Source: Pseudomonas aylmerensis
Lineage (GTDB): Bacteria; Pseudomonadota; Gammaproteobacteria; Pseudomonadales; Pseudomonadaceae
Reading direction: 5' to 3'
Assembly: GCF_001702265.1 (NCBI RefSeq)
Contig: NZ_MAUE01000012.1
Location: forward strand, 442,172 to 506,171
Length of the DNA stretch: 64,000 nt
Numbering within the stretch: the stretch's first letter is position 1; each line of letters begins with the position of its first letter. Positions 44,968 through 55,206 of the stretch are shown here, in pieces. The notes under the pieces were generated by a model. That model saw only the letters and a list, made by a program, of their open reading frames with translations, ran no database searches and had not been told where the DNA came from. The position numbers were made by a program, and so were the translations under genes.

Positions 44968-45855
44968 ATGTCGACTCATGATACGTACTACGTACCAGCG
45001 CAAAGCAAATGGCCAATAATTGCTACCCTGGGCATGCTCATCACGGTGTACGGCCTGGCTGTGTGGTTCAACGACCTGAAGGCGGCGCGCCCGGAATCCC
45101 ACGGCCCGTGGATCTTCTTCGTCGGTGGCCTGCTGCTGGCCTACATGTTGTTCGGCTGGTTCGGCGCGGTCATCAAGGAAAGCCGCGCCGGTTTGTACAG
45201 CCCGCAGATGGACCGCTCGTTTCGATGGGGCATGACCTGGTTCATCTTTTCCGAGGTGATGTTCTTTGTCGCGTTCTTCGGTGCGCTGTTTTACGTGCGG
45301 CACATGTCCGGTCCCTGGTTGGGCGGCGAAGGGCACAAGGGCATCGCGCACATGCTGTGGCCGAACTTCGAGTTCACCTGGCCGCTGCTCAACAACCCTG
45401 ACCCGAAAATGTATCCCGCACCGGAGGGCACCATCAGCCCGTGGGGCCTGCCGCTGGTCAACACGATCTTGCTGGTCAGCTCCAGCGTGACCATCACCCT
45501 GGCCCACCATGCCTTGCGCAAAGGCCATCGCGGCGCGCTGAAAATCTGGCTGGCGCTCACGGTGCTGCTGGGTTGGGCGTTCCTGGGCTTCCAGGCCGAG
45601 GAGTACATGCATGCCTACAAAGAGCTCGGCCTGACACTCGGCTCGGGTGTGTACGGCGCGACGTTCTTCATGCTCACCGGCTTTCACGGTGCCCACGTGA
45701 CCATCGGCACGATCATTCTGTTTGTGATGCTGATGCGCATCCTGCGCGGGCATTTCAATGCCGAGCACCAGTTTGGTTTCGAGGCCGCCAGTTGGTACTG
45801 GCACTTTGTGGATGTGGTGTGGATCGGGCTGTTTTTCTTCGTCTACGTGCTGTAG
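44968..45855 (+). CDS. coxC: Cytochrome c oxidase subunit III
   Basis: This 295-residue protein has about seven transmembrane helices. Motifs are WPIIATLGMLITVYGLAV near the N-terminus, SEVMFFVAFFGALFYV (conserved Glu), and FMLTGFHGAHVTIGT and WHFVDVVWIGLFFFVYVL at the C-terminus. AGGAG lies upstream. It completes the catalytic core, and the DUF2909 gene begins convergent just after it. Confidence 0.97.
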   Translation: MSTHDTYYVPAQSKWPIIATLGMLITVYGLAVWFNDLKAARPESHGPWIFFVGGLLLAYMLFGWFGAVIKESRAGLYSPQMDRSFRWGMTWFIFSEVMFFVAFFGALFYVRHMSGPWLGGEGHKGIAHMLWPNFEFTWPLLNNPDPKMYPAPEGTISPWGLPLVNTILLVSSSVTITLAHHALRKGHRGALKIWLALTVLLGWAFLGFQAEEYMHAYKELGLTLGSGVYGATFFMLTGFHGAHVTIGTIILFVMLMRILRGHFNAEHQFGFEAASWYWHFVDVVWIGLFFFVYVL

Positions 45856-45861
45856 CGCGCC

Positions 45862-46065
45862 TTACCACGGTGCATGCGATACCAACTGGCCGCTGAAAAA
45901 GCCCCAGGCGATCAGCCCCACGGTGATCGCAGCCAGCACCACACGCACAGTCAAGGCAGTGACGAGGCGGTTGGAGTTGCCCTCGTCCTTGACCAGAAAG
46001 AACAAGCCACTGAACAGGCTCACGACAGTCGCGATCAGCATCAGGGCAATGACGGCTTTGAGCAT
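45862..46065 (-). CDS. DUF2909 twin-transmembrane protein, opposite strand within the cox cluster
   Basis: This 67-residue protein has two hydrophobic helices (MLKAVIALMLIATVVSLFSGLFFLV, and VRVVLAAITVGLIAWGFFSG). A short polar loop (KDEGNSNRLVT) joins them. It matches the twin-TM/DUF2909 family, which sits beside oxidase genes. It lies on the minus strand between coxC and the SURF1 gene, 6 bp from the coxC stop and 52 bp from the SURF1 start. I chose ATG 46065 over the longer frame on family length. Confidence 0.8.
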   Translation of the reverse strand: MLKAVIALMLIATVVSLFSGLFFLVKDEGNSNRLVTALTVRVVLAAITVGLIAWGFFSGQLVSHAPW

Positions 46066-46117
46066 GGTCTGGCTCCAATGGGACGGGCGGGCAATGAAAA
46101 CAAGTATAGCCAGCGCC

Positions 46118-46858
46118 ATGAAACGCTTTCGCCCAGGGCTCGCACCGACATTGGTGGTGCTCGTGTTGCTGCCGTTGATGGTGGGCCTGGGGTTCTGGCA
46201 GCTGTCTCGCGGGCATGAAAAACAGCTGCTGGTGGACAGTTATGCCGAGCGGCGGGTGGCGGATCCCGTCAGCAGCACGCAACTGAGTGAGATGGCTGAT
46301 CCGGCTTTCCGTCGGGTCCGTCTGCGCGGGCAATTCGACGCCGAACACAGCGTGTTGCTGGACAACCGCATGCGCGATGGCAAGGCCGGCGTAGAGCTGC
46401 TGCAACCCTTTCACGACCAGGCCAGCGGCCTGTGGTTATTGCTCAATCGTGGCTGGCTGCCCTGGCCCGACCGGCGCACCCCGTCGGTGTTCACCACGCC
46501 TGAACAGCCGGTGAATCTCGACGCCTGGGTGTACGTCGCACCGGGTGAAACCTTCCAGTTGCACGCCGACCCGACGAGCGCGCAATGGCCGCGCTTGCTG
46601 ACCGCCCTGCACCCCGGCGCGCTGTGGGCTGAGCTTGGGCGTAGCGGTTTTGCCTACGAGCTGCGCGCCGAAGCTGGCCCTGGTACGTACGAAATCACCT
46701 GGCCCATCGTAGCCATGGGTCCGGAAAAGCACCTGGCCTACGCGGTGCAGTGGTTCGCCATGGCATTGGCGCTGCTGGCCCTTTACCTCTACCTCGGATG
46801 GCACAACACAAAGGAGACGCACCATGGGAGCGGCCATGAATCCACTCAACATGTCTGA
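46118..46858 (+). CDS. SURF1-family oxidase assembly protein
   Basis: This 246-residue protein has an N-terminal helix (LVVLVLLPLMVGLGFWQLSRGHEK, with the typical GxWQLxR) and a C-terminal helix near 220-240. The periplasmic Surf1 domain contains LDNRMRDGKAGVELLQPF and LNRGWLPWP. SURF1 assists heme a insertion in subunit I. An alternative start at 46094 exists; I chose the one that fits the family. It overlaps the next gene by 35 nt. Confidence 0.93.
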   Translation: MKRFRPGLAPTLVVLVLLPLMVGLGFWQLSRGHEKQLLVDSYAERRVADPVSSTQLSEMADPAFRRVRLRGQFDAEHSVLLDNRMRDGKAGVELLQPFHDQASGLWLLLNRGWLPWPDRRTPSVFTTPEQPVNLDAWVYVAPGETFQLHADPTSAQWPRLLTALHPGALWAELGRSGFAYELRAEAGPGTYEITWPIVAMGPEKHLAYAVQWFAMALALLALYLYLGWHNTKETHHGSGHESTQHV

Positions 46859-47408
46859 ACCGCTCAATCGGCGTAAAGGCCGCTGGCAGCTGATCCTGAT
46901 CCTGATGATGGTGATCGGCCCGATGGCGCTGGCCACCTTCATGTACAAGCTGCAGTTCTGGGTGCCGGACAACCGCAGTTACCACGGCGAACTGATCGGC
47001 AACGGCCAGACCCGCGCCGATATCGGCGTGCAGGCGGATGAAGAGCGCTGGCAACTGCTGGTCACGGCGCCCACGGCCTGCGCCGCCGATTGCCAGCAAC
47101 TGGTGTACCTGGCGCGCCAGCTGCAAATCAGCCTCGGCCGGGATGCATCGCGCGCCAGCCACGCCTTGGCCAGCGCGCAGCCGGTGAGCACCGACTACGA
47201 GGCCAAGCTCAAGGCTGAATATCCACAACTGCAGCGCTACTCGCTGGACCTGTCGACCTTCACCAAGGACGCCGCCGCGCCGGGCGATGCGCAACTGTGG
47301 ATCGTCGACCCGCACGGCAACCTGGTGCTGCGCTACGACGCCAAGGTCAAGGGCAAGGACTTGCTCAACGACCTGCGCCATCTGCTGAAACTGTCGAACA
47401 TCGGATAA
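46824..47408 (+). CDS. Membrane-anchored SCO-like protein, uncharacterised
   Basis: This 194-residue protein has one N-terminal helix (WQLILILMMVIGPMALATFMY, about 21-41). A soluble domain has a CX3C motif (CAADC, Cys86 and Cys90) after a beta strand (WQLLVTAPTA), followed by a helix. The C-terminal DAQLWIVDPHGNLVLRYDAK resembles the SCO segment [11 protein letters not shown]. The layout suggests a degenerate SCO/thioredoxin fold. The counterpart in P. aeruginosa is also unnamed (PA0111, from memory). AAAGGAG lies 7 nt before the start. Confidence 0.8.
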   Translation: MGAAMNPLNMSEPLNRRKGRWQLILILMMVIGPMALATFMYKLQFWVPDNRSYHGELIGNGQTRADIGVQADEERWQLLVTAPTACAADCQQLVYLARQLQISLGRDASRASHALASAQPVSTDYEAKLKAEYPQLQRYSLDLSTFTKDAAAPGDAQLWIVDPHGNLVLRYDAKVKGKDLLNDLRHLLKLSNIG

Positions 47409-47418
47409 GGGCATCGTC

Positions 47419-48498
47419 ATGGCCAAGCCTGGATTTCGCCTCGCGTTGTTTGCCACCCTGCTGGCGCTGATTGTGGTGCTGCTCGGCGCTTATACGCGCC
47501 TGACCCACGCCGGTCTCGGTTGCCCGGACTGGCCGGGTTGCTACGGCTTTATCAGCGTGCCCAAGACCGAGGCCCAGCTGGCGCATGCCGAGCTGCATTT
47601 CCCGGACACGCCGGTGGAGGCGGACAAGGGCTGGGCCGAGATGACCCATCGCTACTTCGCCGGCACCTTGGGCCTGCTGATCGTGCTGCTGGCGGCGCGT
47701 TCGTGGAGCCATCGACGTGATCCGGGCCAGCCGGTGAAGCTGCCGTTGTTTGTTTTGGCGGTGGTGTTCGCGCAGGCGGCCTTTGGCATGTGGACGGTGA
47801 CGTTGAAGCTGTGGCCCCAAGTGGTCACGGGCCATTTGCTGGGCGGTTTCGCGACCTTGAGCCTGTTGTTCCTGCTGACCCTGCGCTTGTCGGGAGTGCT
47901 GCCCGCGTTGATCGTGCCCAAGCGCCTGCAATATTGGGCGACGGCTGGCCTGGTGCTGGTGATCGGCCAGATCGCCCTGGGCGGCTGGGTCAGTTCCAAC
48001 TACGCGGCGGTGGCCTGTATCGATTTGCCTACCTGCCACGGCCAGTGGTGGCCGGCGGCGGACTTCGCCAATGGTTTCCACCTGACCCAGCACATCGGCC
48101 CCAATTATCTCGGCGGCCAGCTCGACAGCGATGCGCGAACCGCGATCCATCTCACCCATCGCATCGGCGCGGTGTTGGTCACCCTGGTGTTGCTGGGGCT
48201 GGCCTGGCAGCTGCGCGCGGTGGGCATGACGCGGCTCGCGGGCCTGTTGTTGATTGCCCTGGCGGCGCAGATCGGCCTGGGCCTGAGCAATGTGTATTTC
48301 CATCTGCCGCTGCCGGTAGCCGTCGGCCATAACGCCGGGGGCGCGGCGTTGCTGCTGACCCTGGTGCTGGTCAATTACCACGCGCGTACCAGCCTGGTAC
48401 GGGTGCGCAACCAGCTGCCGTTCGGCTGGCGGTTTATTCCGCGCAAACAGGTGTCAGGCCTGATCACCCTTAAAGGAGAGATGCCATGGCGACCTTGA
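47419..48498 (+). CDS. ctaA: Heme A synthase (COX15/CtaA)
   Basis: This 359-residue membrane protein of about eight helices oxidises the C8 methyl of heme O to make heme A. Conserved sequences are [50 protein letters not shown] and HLTHRIGAV (heme-ligand histidines). It overlaps the next gene by 13 nt. Confidence 0.96.
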   Translation: MAKPGFRLALFATLLALIVVLLGAYTRLTHAGLGCPDWPGCYGFISVPKTEAQLAHAELHFPDTPVEADKGWAEMTHRYFAGTLGLLIVLLAARSWSHRRDPGQPVKLPLFVLAVVFAQAAFGMWTVTLKLWPQVVTGHLLGGFATLSLLFLLTLRLSGVLPALIVPKRLQYWATAGLVLVIGQIALGGWVSSNYAAVACIDLPTCHGQWWPAADFANGFHLTQHIGPNYLGGQLDSDARTAIHLTHRIGAVLVTLVLLGLAWQLRAVGMTRLAGLLLIALAAQIGLGLSNVYFHLPLPVAVGHNAGGAALLLTLVLVNYHARTSLVRVRNQLPFGWRFIPRKQVSGLITLKGEMPWRP

Positions 48499-49385
48499 TC
48501 GGCGCGCGTCACGGCCAGGCGATCTGGCGTGACTACCTGGAGCTGACCAAGCCGAAAGTGGTGGTGTTGATGCTCATCACCTCGCTGGTGGGGATGTTCC
48601 TCGCTACCCGCGCCGGCGTGCCGTGGGCGGTGCTGGTTTTCGGCAATCTGGGCATTGCCCTGTGTGCCGGCGGCGCGGCGGCGGTCAATCATGTAGTGGA
48701 TCGGCGCATTGATGCGGTGATGGCGCGCACGCACAAACGGCCGATGGCCGAAGGGCGGGTATCGCCGGTGGCGGCGCTGGCTTTTGCAGGGTTTCTGGCG
48801 GTTGCGGGCCTGGCCTTGCTGCTGGCGTTCACCAACCCGCTGGCCGCCTGGCTGACGCTGGCTTCCCTGCTCGGCTATGCGGTGATCTACACCGGTTTTC
48901 TCAAGCGCGCGACGCCGCAGAATATCGTCATCGGCGGTTTGGCGGGGGCCGCGCCGCCGTTGCTGGGCTGGGTCGCCGTCACCGGCCATGTCAGCGCCGA
49001 ACCCCTCCTGCTGGTGTTGATCATCTTCGCCTGGACCCCGCCGCATTTCTGGGCCCTGGCCATCCACCGCAAGGAGGAATATGCCAAGGCCGATATTCCG
49101 ATGCTGCCGGTCACCCATGGCGAGCACTACACCAAGGTGCATATCCTGCTCTACACCTTCGTCCTGCTGGCGGTGAGCCTGATGCCCTACGTCATCCACA
49201 TGAGCGGCCTGCTGTACCTGGCCTGTGCATTGGTTTTGGGCGGACGCTTTCTGCAATGGGCCTGGGTGCTGTACCGTGGCGCTCAGCCGCACGCGGCGAT
49301 CAACACGTTCAAGTACTCTATCGCGTACTTGTTCCTTCTGTTTATCGCCCTGCTCGTAGACCACTACTTACTGTTGAACCTATGA
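48486..49385 (+). CDS. cyoE: Protoheme IX farnesyltransferase (heme O synthase)
   Basis: This 299-residue UbiA-family prenyltransferase adds farnesyl to heme B. It has about nine helices. The Asp-rich motif NHVVDRRID has Asn68, Asp72 and Asp76, and the second polar motif YTGFLKR lies further on. It supplies heme O to CtaA encoded upstream. It overlaps the SCO gene by 4 nt (ATGA). Confidence 0.97.
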   Translation: MATLIGARHGQAIWRDYLELTKPKVVVLMLITSLVGMFLATRAGVPWAVLVFGNLGIALCAGGAAAVNHVVDRRIDAVMARTHKRPMAEGRVSPVAALAFAGFLAVAGLALLLAFTNPLAAWLTLASLLGYAVIYTGFLKRATPQNIVIGGLAGAAPPLLGWVAVTGHVSAEPLLLVLIIFAWTPPHFWALAIHRKEEYAKADIPMLPVTHGEHYTKVHILLYTFVLLAVSLMPYVIHMSGLLYLACALVLGGRFLQWAWVLYRGAQPHAAINTFKYSIAYLFLLFIALLVDHYLLLNL

Positions 49386-50017
49386 CTCGAACTCAAAAAA
49401 CCGTCTTTATCCTGGTGGCCATCGTCGCGTTGATCATGGGCCTGACCGTCAACAAAGTGCTCTCGGGCAAAGGCCAGGGCGACCCGACCGCACTGATCGA
49501 TGCCGGCATCATCCTGCTGCCGCAGAGCCGGCAGCTGCCGCCGGTGAGCATGACCAACCAGGACGGCCAGCCGGTGGTGGTCAATGAGTTGAAGGGCAAG
49601 TGGAGCCTGCTGTTCTTCGGCTACACCTTCTGTCCGGACATCTGCCCTACCACCCTCGCCCAGCTGCGCCAGATCAAGAGCGAGCTGCCCAAGGAGGCGG
49701 TGGATAAGCTGCAGGTGATCCTGGTCAGCGTCGACCCGAACCGCGATACCCCGGCCCAGCTCAAGCAGTACCTGGGCTACTTCGATCCGCAGTTCGAAGG
49801 CCTGACCGGCGCGAATGTGGACGATGTGCAGAAGGTCTCGAATGCCGTGAGCATCCCGTTTATCCCGGCCGATACCAGCAAGCCCAACTACACCGTCGAC
49901 CACAGCGGCAACCTCGCGCTGATCGGTCCTGACGGCACACAGCGTGGATTCATCCGCGCACCGTTGAACAACCAGAAGCTGGTGGCGCAATTGCCGGGAT
50001 TGTTGAAGCGTCCATAA
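49382..50017 (+). CDS. SCO1/SenC copper chaperone
   Basis: This 211-residue protein has one N-terminal helix ([17 protein letters not shown]) and a periplasmic thioredoxin-like domain. The copper ligands are Cys84, Cys88 (TFCPDICP) and His174 (VDHSGNL). It loads CuA of subunit II. It is the last gene of the cox cluster and is coupled to cyoE. A REPIN follows. Confidence 0.96.
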   Translation: MTRTQKTVFILVAIVALIMGLTVNKVLSGKGQGDPTALIDAGIILLPQSRQLPPVSMTNQDGQPVVVNELKGKWSLLFFGYTFCPDICPTTLAQLRQIKSELPKEAVDKLQVILVSVDPNRDTPAQLKQYLGYFDPQFEGLTGANVDDVQKVSNAVSIPFIPADTSKPNYTVDHSGNLALIGPDGTQRGFIRAPLNNQKLVAQLPGLLKRP

Positions 50018-50078
50018 GCCCTGCGCCTCTACCCCACGGCCTTGTGGGAGCCCTGGTCTGCGGGCAACCCAAAACAAA

Positions 50079-50167
50079 TGTGGGAGCGGGCTTGCCCGCG
50101 AAAGCATCGGTTCAGTCACTGATAAGTCGACTGACACTGCACTTTCGCGAGCAAGCCCGCTCCCACA
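50079..50167. repeat. REPIN between SCO and metQ
   Basis: TGTGGGAGCGGGCTTGCCCG pairs with GCGAGCAAGCCCGCTCCCACA at the right. It is in the gap between the convergent cox and met operons and probably ends both. Confidence 0.85.
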
Positions 50168-50191
50168 TTTTTTGCTCTTCGGTGTTTCGAA

Positions 50192-50965
50192 TCAGAACGC
50201 CGGCAGAATTGCGCCTTTGTACTTCTCGAGGATGAAGGCTTTCACTTCAGGCGTGTGCAGGGCTGCAACCAGCTTCTTCACGGCGTCCGAGTCTTTGTTG
50301 TCTTCGCGGGTCACCAGGATATTCACGTAAGGCGAGTCATTGCCTTCGATCACCAGCGCATCCTTGGACGGATCCAGCTTGGCTTCCAGCGCGTAGTTGG
50401 TGTTGATCAGCGCCAGGTCGACCTGGGTCAGCACGCGCGGCAGGGTGGCGGCTTCCAGTTCGCGGAATTTCAGGTTTTTCGGGTTGGCGGTGATGTCCTT
50501 GATGGTCGACAGGATGTTGGTCGGGTCCTTCAGGGTGATCAGGTTGTGCTTGGCCAGCAGCAACAGCGCGCGGCCACCATTGGTGGCGTCGTTCGGGATC
50601 ACGACGTTGGCGCCGCTTGGCAGGTCTTCCAGCTTCTTGTACTTGCTCGAGTAGGCGCCCAGGGGCTCCAGGTGCACCGCGCCGACGCTCACCAGGTGAG
50701 TGCCCTTGGCCTTGTTGAACTCATCCAGGTACGGCTGGTGTTGGAAGAAGTTGGCATCCAGGCGCTTCTCGGCCACCTGTACGTTGGGCTGCACGTAGTC
50801 GGTGAAGACTTTGACCTGCAGGTCCACGCCTTCTTTGGCGAGGGCAGGCTTCACGAATTCGAGGATTTCCGCGTGCGGCACCGGCGACGCGGCGACCGTG
50901 ATGGTCTCGGCGGCGTGGGCGGAAAACGCGGCAACGGCGGCGAAAGCAACCAGTAGTTTTTTCAT
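50192..50965 (-). CDS. metQ: Methionine-binding protein MetQ
   Basis: This 257-residue NlpA-family solute-binding protein has a signal peptide (KKLLVAFAAVAAFSAHA). Its mature domain shows AASPVPHAEILEFVKP, VPNDATNG-like VIPNDATNGGRALLLL and the aromatic-rich NTNYALEA segment. It has no lipobox cysteine, so it is probably a free periplasmic protein. ATG 50965 has AAGGAG upstream. It is the last gene of metNIQ. Confidence 0.94.
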   Translation of the reverse strand: MKKLLVAFAAVAAFSAHAAETITVAASPVPHAEILEFVKPALAKEGVDLQVKVFTDYVQPNVQVAEKRLDANFFQHQPYLDEFNKAKGTHLVSVGAVHLEPLGAYSSKYKKLEDLPSGANVVIPNDATNGGRALLLLAKHNLITLKDPTNILSTIKDITANPKNLKFRELEAATLPRVLTQVDLALINTNYALEAKLDPSKDALVIEGNDSPYVNILVTREDNKDSDAVKKLVAALHTPEVKAFILEKYKGAILPAF

Positions 50966-51016
50966 CCAACAAGCTCCTTGTTCGGACATCTGCCGGCAGT
51001 TGGCCGGCAATGGCCG

Positions 51017-51691
51017 TTATTTTCGAGAAAAGTGCACCACCAGCTTGTCGCCGACGGTTTGCAGAATTTGCACCAGCACCAACAGCATCACCACGGTGAC
51101 CACCATCACATCGGTCTGGAAACGCTGGTAACCGAAGCGGATCGCCAGGTCGCCCAGGCCGCCGGCACCGACTACGCCGGCCATCGCCGTGTAGGAAACC
51201 AGTGTAATCGCCGTCACCGTGATCGCCGCGAAAATACCCGGGCGGGCTTCAGGCAACAGGGCGTTGGTGATGATCTGGCGGGTGCTGGCCCCCATGGACT
51301 GAGTGGCTTCGATGATGCCGCGGTCCACTTCACGCAAGGCGGTTTCCACCAGGCGCGCAAAGAACGGCGTCGCGCCCACTACCAATGGCGGAATGGCGCC
51401 GGCCACGCCCAGCGAAGTCCCGGTGATCAGCACGGTGAACGGGATCATCACGATCAGCAGGATGATGAACGGCAGCGAACGCAGAATGTTCACGATCAGC
51501 GACAGCAGTGCGTACAGCCCTTTCTGCTCGAACAGTTGGCGCGGGCTGGTCAGGAACAACAGCACGCCCAGCGGCAGGCCCAGCACGACGGTAAAGAACA
51601 GCGAACCGAACAGCATGGTCATGGTGTCGCCGGTGGCCAGCCAGATTTCGGACCAGTCGATATTGGCGAAGAAACTCAACAGGACTTCCAT
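51017..51691 (-). CDS. metI: Methionine ABC transporter permease MetI
   Basis: This 224-residue permease has about five transmembrane helices and the EAA-loop VETALREVDRGIIEATQSMGASTRQII. The start overlaps the metN stop by 1 nt (TAATG), so it is coupled. It forms a homodimer with MetN. Confidence 0.95.
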   Translation of the reverse strand: MEVLLSFFANIDWSEIWLATGDTMTMLFGSLFFTVVLGLPLGVLLFLTSPRQLFEQKGLYALLSLIVNILRSLPFIILLIVMIPFTVLITGTSLGVAGAIPPLVVGATPFFARLVETALREVDRGIIEATQSMGASTRQIITNALLPEARPGIFAAITVTAITLVSYTAMAGVVGAGGLGDLAIRFGYQRFQTDVMVVTVVMLLVLVQILQTVGDKLVVHFSRK

Positions 51692-52698
51692 TAGCGCAGC
51701 ACCTCCATGTGGACGTCAGCGGCGGTGAAGCGCGCAAACGCGGCTTCCATATCGCCACCCGTGACGGCGAGGGTCAGTTGCCCGTAGGGGATGTCTTTGA
51801 TGCGGTCGATACGCCCGGCGAGGATGCTGTAGTCCACACCCGTTTCGCGGGCGACGGTACCCAGCAGCGGCGCGTAGGTCGCTTCGCCCTGGAAGGTCAG
51901 GCGCACGATGCGCCCTGGCACGTGAGCGAAGTCATCACGCTGCTCGCTTTCGTCAACCTGCTCGGACTCCTGCACGAAACGCTTGGTGGTCGGGTGCTTG
52001 GGGTGCAGAAACACATCGGCGACCGAGCCCTGCTCGACGATCACGCCGGCGTCCATCACGGCGACCTGGTCGCACACGCGGCGGATCACATCCATTTCGT
52101 GGGTGATCAGCACGATGGTCAGCTTCAGTTCGCGGTTGATCTCGGCCAGCAATTGCAGCACCGAGGCGGTGGTTTGCGGGTCGAGGGCGCTGGTGGCTTC
52201 GTCGCACAGCAGGATCTTGGGTTTGGTCGCCAGGGCGCGGGCAATGCCGACGCGTTGCTTCTGGCCACCGGACAACTGCGCCGGGTACTTCTTGGCGTGA
52301 TCCGACAGGCCGACGCGGGCGAGGAGTTCGGCCACGCGCTGGTCGATTTCCTTGCGCGACAATTCGCCGGCCAGGGTCAGCGGCAGCGCCACGTTGTCGG
52401 CAACGGTCTTGGACGCCAGCAGGTTGAAGTGCTGGAAAATCATCCCGACCTGCTGACGGAAACGGCGCAGGCCGTTGGCGTCCAGTGCAGTGACTTCTTC
52501 ACCGTCGACATTGATCTGACCGCCGCTGGGCTGTTCCAGGCGATTGATCAGGCGCAGCAAAGTACTTTTTCCCGCACCCGAATGACCAATCAGGCCAAAC
52601 ACCTGACCGTTTTCGACGCGCAGGCTGGTGGGGTGCAGGGCGGGGATTTCCTTACCGGCGACGCGGTAGGTTTTATGGACGTTATGAAACTCGATCAC
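51691..52698 (-). CDS. metN: Methionine ABC transporter ATP-binding protein MetN
   Basis: This 335-residue ATPase has Walker [10 protein letters not shown], signature LSGGQKQR, Walker [13 protein letters not shown] and a His switch in LITHEM. A C-terminal NIL regulatory domain (about 260-335) binds methionine and inhibits transport. It is the first gene of the operon. The upstream gap (52699-52963) contains a small ACGGT/ACCGT hairpin but no clear regulatory motif that I could assign. Confidence 0.96.
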   Translation of the reverse strand: MIEFHNVHKTYRVAGKEIPALHPTSLRVENGQVFGLIGHSGAGKSTLLRLINRLEQPSGGQINVDGEEVTALDANGLRRFRQQVGMIFQHFNLLASKTVADNVALPLTLAGELSRKEIDQRVAELLARVGLSDHAKKYPAQLSGGQKQRVGIARALATKPKILLCDEATSALDPQTTASVLQLLAEINRELKLTIVLITHEMDVIRRVCDQVAVMDAGVIVEQGSVADVFLHPKHPTTKRFVQESEQVDESEQRDDFAHVPGRIVRLTFQGEATYAPLLGTVARETGVDYSILAGRIDRIKDIPYGQLTLAVTGGDMEAAFARFTAADVHMEVLR

Positions 52699-52963
52699 GT
52701 AGCGAACCTTGTGGGGCGCATGGAAAAGGGATCAGCGGTTAGCCGGGCGCGCATTTTAGCCTGTCCGTATAGCGTTTCTTAGCATTTATTTCGCATTCAA
52801 CCAGTGATTTGGCAATAACGCGATCAAAGGTCATAAAAAAGGAACGGTACAAAACCGTGTCAGTCACTACTTAAGCAACTCGATTTCCCAGGTGCCGTGC
52901 CTGGGGTTTTGCTCAAACGAGCCGGGGACCGCTCTGGCCACTTTGAATAAGGAGTTTTGTCTG

Positions 52964-55105
52964 ATGAGTACCAAGAAGCCAGCCACCCCGCCGAAGAGTG
53001 AACTTGCCGGCACCGATACCCTGGACCGTGGCAACACCAACGCCAAGCTGCAGGCCCTGGAGGAATTCCGCTCCGATGCGACCGGCCAGGCCCTGCGTAC
53101 CAACCAAGGCGTGAAGATTTCCGACAACCAGAACACCCTGAAAGTCGGCTCCCGTGGCCCGTCGCTGCTGGAAGACTTCATCATGCGTGAAAAAATCACG
53201 CACTTTGACCATGAACGCATCCCGGAGCGCATCGTGCATGCCCGCGGTACTGGCGCGCATGGTTATTTCCAGACCTATGAAAACCATTCGGCGCTGAGCA
53301 AGGCCGGCTTCCTGCGCAACCCCGAGCATAAAACCCCGGTGTTTGTGCGCTTCTCCACCGTGCAGGGCCCGCGTGGTTCCGGCGATACGGTGCGCGACGT
53401 GCGCGGTTTTGCAGTGAAGTTCTTCACCGACGAAGGCAACTTCGACCTGGTGGGCAACAACATGCCGGTCTTTTTCATTCAGGACGCGATCAAGTTTCCC
53501 GACTTCGTCCACGCGGTAAAACCTGAACCGCACAATGAAATTCCTACCGGCGGCTCGGCCCACGATACGTTCTGGGACTTTGTCTCGCTGCAGCCGGAAT
53601 CGGCGCATATGGTGCTGTGGGCAATGTCCGACCGCGCCATTCCAAAAAGCCTGCGCGCAATGCAGGGGTTCGGCATTCACACCTTCCGGCTGATCAACAC
53701 CGAAGGTAAGTCGAGTTTCGTGAAATTCCACTGGCATCCAAAAGTCGGCACTTGCTCCCTGGTGTGGGACGAAGCGCAAAAGCTTGCCGGTAAAGATACC
53801 GATTACCACCGTCGCGACCTGTGGGAAGCGATTGAAAGCGGCGACTACCCTGAGTGGGAATTGGGCGTGCAGATCGTCGCCGAAGAGGACGAGCACAAGT
53901 TCGACTTCGACCTGCTCGATCCGACCAAGATCATCCCCGAAGAGCTGGTGCCGATTACGCCGTTGGGCAAGATGGTGCTTAACCGCAACCCGGACAACTT
54001 CTTCGCCGAAGTCGAGCAGGTTGCGTTCTGCCCGGGCCATATCGTGCCGGGTATCGACTTCACCAACGACCCGTTGCTGCAAGGTCGTCTGTTTTCCTAC
54101 ACGGATACGCAGATCAGCCGTCTCGGTGGCCCGAACTTTCATGAGTTGCCGATCAATAGGCCGGTGGTGCCTTTCCACAACGGTCAGCGCGACGCCCAGC
54201 ACCGCACGGTGATCGACAAAGGTCGCGCGGCCTACGAGCCCAATTCCATCGACGGCGGTTGGCCGAAGGAAACCCCTCCTGCCGCCCAGGATGGTGGGTT
54301 CGAGACCTATTACGAGCGCGTCGATGCCAACAAAGTGCGTGAGCGCAGTGAGTCGTTCGGCGATCACTTCTCCCAGGCCACGCTGTTTTTCCACAGCATG
54401 AGCCACCACGAGAAAGAGCACATCATTGCGGCCTACAGCTTCGAATTGGGCAAGGTTGAGCGCGAGTTCATCCGTGCCCGTCAGGTGAACGAGATCCTGG
54501 CCAACATCGATCTGGAACTGGCCAAGCGCGTTGCGCAGAACCTGGGTCTGCCGGCGCCGACCAAAGGCACCGTGCCGCCACGCAAGTCGTCTTTGAAGGA
54601 GTCGCCGGCGTTGAGCCAGGTGAACCTGCTGTCGGGCGATATCAAGACGCGCAAAGTCGCGATTCTGGCCGCCAACGGCGTGGATGGCGTGGCGATTGCC
54701 GCGTTGAAGAAGGCGTTGGAAGCCGAGGGTGCCCACGCCAAGTTGCTGGGGCCGACTTCGGCACCGGTGACAACCGCCGATGGCAAGAGCTTGAAGGTCG
54801 ATGCGTCGATGGAAGGCATGCCGTCCATCGCGTTTGACGCGGTGTTTGTGCCAGGGGGTGCCAAGTCGGTGCAGGCATTGAGCGGCGACGGTGTGGCGCT
54901 GCACTTCCTGTTGGAGGCGTACAAGCACCTGAAGGCGATCACGGTCGCCAATGACGCCAAGCCATTGCTGGATCTGCTGAAGCTGGAGGCGGATGCGGGC
55001 TTGATCGTGGGGTCGGATGCGAAAGCGTTCAAGGCCTTCTTTGCGGCGATTGCGCAGCACCGGGTTTGGGATCGCGAGCCGAAGGCCAAGGCGATTCCGG
55101 CTTAA
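52964..55105 (+). CDS. katE: Large-subunit monofunctional catalase (HPII/KatE type)
   Basis: This 713-residue heme catalase decomposes hydrogen peroxide. The catalytic His is His92 in [12 protein letters not shown]. The proximal heme Tyr is Tyr379 with Arg375 (RLFSYTDTQ). A C-terminal class I glutamine-amidotransferase-like domain covers about residues 560-713 ([15 protein letters not shown] and VFVPGG), diagnostic of clade 2 catalases. ATG 52964 has AAGGAG upstream. A tail-to-tail REP pair follows. Confidence 0.96.
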   Translation: MSTKKPATPPKSELAGTDTLDRGNTNAKLQALEEFRSDATGQALRTNQGVKISDNQNTLKVGSRGPSLLEDFIMREKITHFDHERIPERIVHARGTGAHGYFQTYENHSALSKAGFLRNPEHKTPVFVRFSTVQGPRGSGDTVRDVRGFAVKFFTDEGNFDLVGNNMPVFFIQDAIKFPDFVHAVKPEPHNEIPTGGSAHDTFWDFVSLQPESAHMVLWAMSDRAIPKSLRAMQGFGIHTFRLINTEGKSSFVKFHWHPKVGTCSLVWDEAQKLAGKDTDYHRRDLWEAIESGDYPEWELGVQIVAEEDEHKFDFDLLDPTKIIPEELVPITPLGKMVLNRNPDNFFAEVEQVAFCPGHIVPGIDFTNDPLLQGRLFSYTDTQISRLGGPNFHELPINRPVVPFHNGQRDAQHRTVIDKGRAAYEPNSIDGGWPKETPPAAQDGGFETYYERVDANKVRERSESFGDHFSQATLFFHSMSHHEKEHIIAAYSFELGKVEREFIRARQVNEILANIDLELAKRVAQNLGLPAPTKGTVPPRKSSLKESPALSQVNLLSGDIKTRKVAILAANGVDGVAIAALKKALEAEGAHAKLLGPTSAPVTTADGKSLKVDASMEGMPSIAFDAVFVPGGAKSVQALSGDGVALHFLLEAYKHLKAITVANDAKPLLDLLKLEADAGLIVGSDAKAFKAFFAAIAQHRVWDREPKAKAIPA

Positions 55106-55130
55106 ACGCTTGATTGACCGTTAGACCGCT

Positions 55131-55202
55131 ATCGCAGGCAAGCCAGCTCCCACATTTTGAATTGTGAATACATTCAAATGTGGGGGCTGGCTTGCCTGCG
55201 AT
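55131..55202. repeat. REP pair in tail-to-tail arrangement after katE
   Basis: ATCGCAGGCAAGCCAGCTCCCACA is followed by 27 nt and then TGTGGGGGCTGGCTTGCCTGCGAT. The arms are the same as in the REPINs, but the GTGGG ends face inward. It lies between convergent katE and the lipoprotein gene. Confidence 0.85.
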
Positions 55203-55206
55203 GCTT

